DNA of 64,000 nucleotides from assembly GCF_035083965.1 (NCBI RefSeq), contig NC_089738.1, positions 12,240,734 to 12,304,733 on the forward strand, given 5' to 3'. Below the pieces are notes generated by a model. The model had not been told where the DNA came from and searched no databases. It worked only from the letters and a program-made list of their open reading frames with translations. Source of the DNA: Branchiostoma lanceolatum. Taxonomy: Eukaryota > Chordata > Leptocardii > Amphioxiformes > Branchiostomatidae. Made by a program: the position numbers and the translations under genes. The first letter of the stretch is position 1. Every line of letters begins with the position of its first letter. Positions 61,401-64,000 of this stretch are shown here, piece by piece.

Positions 61401-63532
61401 CGCTGAGGGTTGCATAATTACTGAATAAACGGGATATGCGTGAAGTACTTGGAGTCACGAATACAATCAAAACTTCTGGTATTTGTTTTGGGAATGTGGG
61501 GCTTCTTCGCCCGCTAGAAATCCGTCCCTGTTCTGAGGATTGAGCTTCTAGACGGCGGCTTCGAGTCCCTATAACTAGGTCATCTCGGCGCTAGTGTTTG
61601 TTGTTGCTGGAAATTACGGCAAGCACACAACGGAAGATCGAATCCAAATGTAATCGTATTACTGGTCAGATCAATCAACAAAGTACTTGCCTTCCTGCTG
61701 CGAGTTCAGGAAATGATTGGAGTAAGGACTCAGCGGTATTCTTCTCGAACGAAAACAGAGTTGGCTCAACTTTGAGCAAATATTACAAGATGGCGGCGCC
61801 TCGAGCTCTTGTCACTCACGTGGGACAGCATGGGGCCCGCAGAACTGGGGGAGGAAATGTCTTCTGGTTGCCGATAAGGTCGTTCTGGTCGACTCCCTGT
61901 GTCTTCCTTCGCTCCATAGACCCTTCTGTTTGGGTGTGGCGAAGTTTGGGGTCCAGGGATGACGTGTTGACCAGGCAGTACCCTCCAAGCTGTCAAAGAA
62001 GTTAGATTTCCCGGTTTACGCCATGCGCGGTGTCTTGCTCCGGTTGAAAGTTGCGACCCGGACGCTCCGATCCCTTGTTGTTTTCGGTGTGGATGGGTCT
62101 TCGTGAGTTCAGAAAATCCTAACGCTGCCAACACGCCATAAAGTGGCCAAGGGCGCTATACGCACTAGCGAGCGACTCGGACGCAGGGATCAACTCGGGG
62201 AGCTTTATTACACACGTCAGGCGGATTCCCAAGATGGCGAAGGAATAAAGGAACACCGTGAACACGTGATCCTAACATGACGTCATCTGTCATCATTAAC
62301 ATAAACCTAACATAACTATATGGCGTAAATACACAGGACTGGAAACAAAATACATATTGGTCCATGAATATCTGTAAATAATAAGAAAAGGGATCGCGTT
62401 TCCATCGTAAATCATACAATATCGTATCTACACACTGACTGTAGAGTGTTTTAGGAACAGTTGCTGAAATTTAACGACTACAGGCTTTACACTTTGTGCT
62501 ATAAAAATGAGAAAACTTCAACATTCTTACCGATACGTTCGACCAGATAGAGTATAATGTGCTTTTCATACACTACAAGCGTCGGTTAATTTGCTGGAAC
62601 TTACTGAGTGTATCTAACCTAGCCATGGGTACCATTGGTAGTATCACTCTCAATCCCTATTTCTCAGCAATAATGATATCCAGCCTAGATTCTCAAATCT
62701 CAACCTCAAAAGCAGTATCCCCTAGTTTTACAAGTACAAGTTCAAGCACGAGTCTAAATATATTCTATTTGAAAACCTCAAGATGTTCCATACCTGGTGA
62801 GGTTGACCGTGTTGACCATGTCTTTGACGTCCTGATCAGTTAAGTTACTGATGACAGTCTCGTTAAAGCTCCACAACTCCAGAAGACTTGTTGAGAAGCA
62901 AACTCCATTCAGTCTGAAAGTAAAGAGTGTGCGATATACTAAACTTAAAGACTAAATAAACACGTAAATCATAATAAAGAAGAACAGTTTCGTGAATATC
63001 AGAGTTAAGTTTCCTTCAAGAGAGCTTAACTTGGATTCTTCCTCTGAAACGTTTTGCATCCTACTATGCCAGGCCCGCCGCTTGTATGTATCAAGCAACG
63101 ATCGTGGCGTATCGGCCTATGATCCGTCGTTCTCGCTGCGCTAGCTCTGGTCAGCCGTAATCAGCCAACCACGTCGTCGCCTACAGCCAAGGTAAATCCC
63201 CCCCCCCCCCAACAGCAGGAGAGGGAGTATTGGATTGGTTTAGGGCCGGCCAGCGCTAGCGTGGCAAAAAGGACGGATCGTAGCCCGGTACGCCAGGGTA
63301 GTTGCTTGGTATTGCACAAGCGACTGGCCTGGCATGAGAGCTAGGTAACTGAGCTTTTGTAATGCTATAGCTACTGCCTCTGAATAAATGAGAATATTAA
63401 TCAAAGTCGAAGACATACATGTAGCTACCTCTCTTGAGTAAATAAAAGATGTACTCACTTGTAACAAATGTTCTCCCAGGACGGAACTGTTGCAACATTT
63501 ATTTCCTTGACCTTCTTGTCAATTTCATACAT
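49466..63532 (-). CDS. Patched domain-containing (PTCHD-like) RND-type membrane protein, 5'-partial, one exon interrupted
   Basis: Exons in transcript order: 63532-63459, 62913-62794, 62338-62326 joined to 58300-58199 (split by an LTR element), 57830-57733, 57379-57259, 56887-56764, 56267-56095, 55704-55532, 55185-55110, 54426-54289, 53904-53862, 53339-53178, 52861-52728, 52394-52242, 51834-51709, 51347-51203, 50867-50746, 50259-50086, 49723-49466. Phases agree at every junction, giving 842 residues in the window. The first exons lie beyond the right edge. An ectodomain with Cys-containing WENICYK and NGVCF is followed by a sterol-sensing-type domain with GVGVDDMFIIV, then a second ectodomain, then GLAVDYSAHIGH in the second RND half. 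The last helices end GLWHGLVFLPVI. The tail is acidic, then Ser/Pro/His-rich. The paired GxxxD-type motifs are the RND/Patched signature. It is probably a 12-TM transporter-like protein; ligand unknown. Confidence 0.9.
53486..53522 (-). ncRNA. Candidate hammerhead motif (Penelope-type remnant)
   Basis: On the minus strand CTGAGGA (53509-53515) is followed by a short stem II TGAC/GTCA, then GAAA, palindromic ACGT and C, then GGC pairing with the upstream GCC. The conserved core bases are intact, but stems I and II are short. It lies in an intron of the patched-domain gene, next to a small inverted CTGCAG-rich hairpin (53541-53573). Confidence 0.4.
53953..54126. repeat. Three degenerate tandem copies around AGTTCAACCAATGAGAGAATG
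   Basis: CAACCAACAGGAGAATGGAAA, CAACCAATGAGAGAATTGCAA and CAACCAATGAGAGAATGGGAA recur at uneven 60-75-bp spacing in an intron of the patched-domain gene. Confidence 0.6.
54688..54750 (+). repeat. Single copy of the 63-bp repeat found in the glutathione reductase intron
   Basis: CTCCCAACGATGGTCTGGAG followed by AAGGTCGGAAGGCTATG matches the tandem unit at 16734-16925. Confidence 0.7.
54841..54912 (-). tRNA. tRNA-Glu (anticodon CTC)
   Basis: 72 nt, read on the minus strand. Acceptor TCCCATA pairs with TGTGGGA (one T-G wobble), discriminator A. Box A TGGTCTAGTGGTTAGGAT and box B GGTTCGATTCC are intact. The anticodon stem TGGCG/CGCCA encloses the loop CTCTCAC, giving anticodon CTC (complement of plus 54877-54879). 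The T-stem is CCGGG/CCCGG. A run of eight Ts follows the 3' end on the minus strand (near 54826-54834), a normal Pol III terminator. It is nested in an intron of the patched-domain gene in the same orientation. Confidence 0.95.
55852..55977. repeat. Inverted repeat with 19-bp arms
   Basis: CTCTGGACATGTGACTTTA (55852-55870) and TAAAGTCACGTGTCCAGAG (55959-55977) are reverse complements with one mismatch. A further TAAAGTCACGTGG follows at 55984. Probably a small foldback element in an intron of the patched-domain gene. Confidence 0.6.
58303..58496 (-). repeat. 3' LTR of the gag-protease element
   Basis: 194 bp, identical to 62133-62326, with 8-bp inverted ends. Its exon-side end adjoins patched-domain coding sequence, and the LTR happens to be open in that frame for 36 codons. 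An AG at 58335-58336 (minus strand CGCTCGCTAG) has the phase needed to act as a replacement splice acceptor. Confidence 0.9.
58506..58519 (-). other. Candidate polypurine tract
   Basis: The minus strand reads GAAAAGAGAAAAAG about ten bases upstream of the 3' LTR, the expected site for plus-strand priming of an LTR retrotransposon. Confidence 0.6.
58585..59420. repeat. Degenerate minisatellite inside the LTR element, about 50-bp unit in alternating pairs
   Basis: Units contain CCTTCCT(G/A)TTACATGTA, then GGACGATAACGTGTCTTAA-like sequence. Two types alternate (CGATCCTTCCTGTTACATG and CTACCCTTCCTATTACATG), so the effective period near 58900-59250 is about 100 bp. Non-coding. Confidence 0.85.
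59724..61415 (-). CDS. Gag-like zinc-knuckle plus retropepsin protein, 563 aa
   Basis: Intact single-exon ORF. Residues 1-60 are basic and Asn/Pro/Arg-rich. A zinc-knuckle-like C64-x2-C67-x9-H77-x4-C82 follows. An aspartyl protease domain starts near residue 125 with the active-site LLDSGAESSMI (D132), and later IIAGSPFLESNGL gives the second half of the retropepsin fold. Residues of about 325-410 are five tandem copies of a 17-residue unit (SADVNRQVKGETQPSPA and variants). The C-terminus is Pro- and His-rich. The knuckle and protease resemble Gypsy-type gag-pol of marine invertebrates; polymerase domains are missing. No capsid fold could be judged by eye. It is the sole long ORF of the surrounding LTR element. 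Domestication is possible, but the young LTRs favour a mobile element. Confidence 0.85.
   Translation of the reverse strand: MQPSAKKEQKLWRGRKTTSGTWRSNNNNFNQNPSPQQDPDRRWRTQDLPRRPKNQEPKRDKKICPICEQAGRQVFDHFLSACPYLPDEDKERSFARHVGAPPQQESGRGVKASASPNLEAFHKGAMVKILLDSGAESSMIRADEARRLGLCISPNNTDLTPIQADGRRLSAVGECCTTFYKKKVALQFDAIVVEDLVDPIIAGSPFLESNGLMINFSKHYIHLPDGSIFDYSTSTTQAQPRIHSISYSKNRTQHNLARSRRAASCSSVQVQEPKVMHLQHTTPVVNVVTNPAVTEQQTNTRSLVHALEHLSPAAKADTLPVKEKHLSPSADVNRQVKGETQPSPASADVNRQVKGETQPSPASADANRQVKGENQPSLTSADVNRQVKGETQPSPASADANRQVKEETQPSPVPLHQCSPTEGEAETKQTVVVYQHSPTQGITSTPQVKEGQHSNTDADTLRVSEECKTLPPFPNTLQIQEKCQSSPKAAALLDTLQVQLLYQSPRDCPPAPPDHLDRQHPRDHPLPTRAPDLPGYHHPAVRPPPEPPPRLFSQNPGHLRTHS
60185..60442 (-). 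repeat. 51-bp in-frame coding repeat, five copies
   Basis: The plus strand shows repeats of CTGTTGACATCTGCTGATG with GGCTGGGTTTCTCC. They encode the 17-residue repeats of the gag-protease protein. Copies differ by a few substitutions and none is frameshifted. Confidence 0.85.
62117..62130 (-). other. Candidate primer-binding site
   Basis: The minus strand reads TGGCAGCGTTAGGA starting three bases after the 5' LTR. It begins with TGG, the complement of a tRNA CCA end, at the expected location. The matching tRNA was not identified. Confidence 0.5.
62133..62326 (-). repeat. 5' LTR of the gag-protease element
   Basis: Identical over 194 bp to 58303-58496. On the minus strand it follows directly on the 10-13 bp first piece of the interrupted patched-domain exon. 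Confidence 0.9.
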
Positions 63533-63795
63533 CTGAAAGAACCGAGGTCAGACAACGCCATTTTCAATGTTAGCTCCCAATTCATTTCCAATGCCTTTTT
63601 TGTTCATTAGCACGCATTACTGTCAAAACCAATCAAACAAACAATAACATAACATAACATAACAAAGCGTTGGTTACATCTTTTGTCTCTGCATCATTGA
63701 CACGACAGGTCATGCAATCAAACTAGCTCATATGTGTACAATACATTTTAGTATACTACTATACTTTTTCAGATCATTCATAGGTTATGTTATGA

Positions 63796-63870
63796 TATAT
63801 ATATCATATATATATATATAGAGAGAGAGAGAGAGGGATTAAGAGAGAGATAAAGAGAGAGAGAGGGAGG

Positions 63871-63933
<63 letters not shown>

Positions 63934-63937
63934 AGAA
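63796..63937. repeat. TA then GA microsatellite
   Basis: A short TATA run passes into about 120 bp of GA dinucleotides with GGGA interruptions, at the right edge of the window. Unique sequence at 63533-63795 shows no exon. Confidence 0.95.
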
Positions 63938-64000
63938 AACTGGAGTCCGTGCTACTTTTATCATATGATTTTATTCATCTATTTCGCACACATACCCCTC

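Larger units (their letters stand above)
58303..62326 (-). mobile_element. Non-autonomous LTR retrotransposon carrying only gag and protease (TR-GAG-like)
   Basis: Two identical 194-bp direct repeats (58303-58496 and 62133-62326) bound a 3.6-kb interior. In coding (minus) orientation the order is 5' LTR, candidate primer-binding site TGGCAGCGTTAGG three bases after the LTR, a 0.7-kb leader, the 563-aa gag-protease ORF, a minisatellite, the polypurine tract GAAAAGAGAAAAAG, 3' LTR. No reverse transcriptase, RNase H or integrase frame is visible on either strand, so it would depend on enzymes supplied in trans. LTR ends are inverted (ACGCCATA and TATGGCGT) instead of TG...CA. A TAA is repeated on both flanks, a possible 3-bp target duplication. 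The identical LTRs indicate a recent insertion. It splits a coding exon of the patched-domain gene. Confidence 0.85.

Noticed and set aside
58303-62326. 194-bp direct repeat as a duplicated host exon
   Set aside because: A primer-binding site, a polypurine tract and a gag-protease ORF lie in the right order between the repeats, and the exon is restored only when both repeats are removed.

Overview
The window is animal nuclear DNA, most likely from a cephalochordate (amphioxus, Branchiostoma). This rests on intron-rich genes with GT-AG introns of a few hundred bases to a few kb, an enlarged death-fold and patched-domain gene content, a Penelope-like retroelement and many short dispersed repeats. 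The species call is an inference, because no search could be run. All gene models were assembled by hand from exons whose splice phases agree.

Layout. 1-1100 holds no recognisable gene. About 1103-7029 is a nested satellite of 29 units of about 215 bp. 7452-8560 is the 3' end of a Penelope-like element: an RT tail, a GIY-YIG domain broken by one stop, and a hammerhead-ribozyme motif. 8726-17118 (+) is a complete 13-exon glutathione reductase gene. 20770-41733 carries three minus-strand genes: death-fold gene A (5 exons, 186 aa), a histamine N-methyltransferase-like gene (4 coding exons, 291 aa) and death-fold gene B (6 exons, 196 aa). A and B share intron positions and phases and are ancient tandem relatives. 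42.9-49.4 kb is gene-poor and repeat-rich. 49466-63532 (-) is a patched-domain (PTCHD-like) membrane protein gene running off the right edge, with a tRNA-Glu(CTC) gene inside one intron.

Most notable observation. A 4.0-kb LTR element (58303-62326) sits inside a coding exon of the patched-domain gene. It has identical 194-bp terminal repeats, a candidate primer-binding site and a polypurine tract. Its only long ORF is a gag-like zinc-knuckle plus retropepsin protein with a 17-residue tandem repeat, and no reverse transcriptase is visible. Removing the element restores a clean splice acceptor and exon phase. The LTR itself carries an in-phase AG that might rescue splicing.

The three minus-strand genes have no obvious common pathway. 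Glutathione reductase is housekeeping redox metabolism, the methyltransferase is small-molecule methylation, the death-fold proteins are probable signalling adaptors, and the PTCHD protein is a 12-TM RND-type membrane protein.
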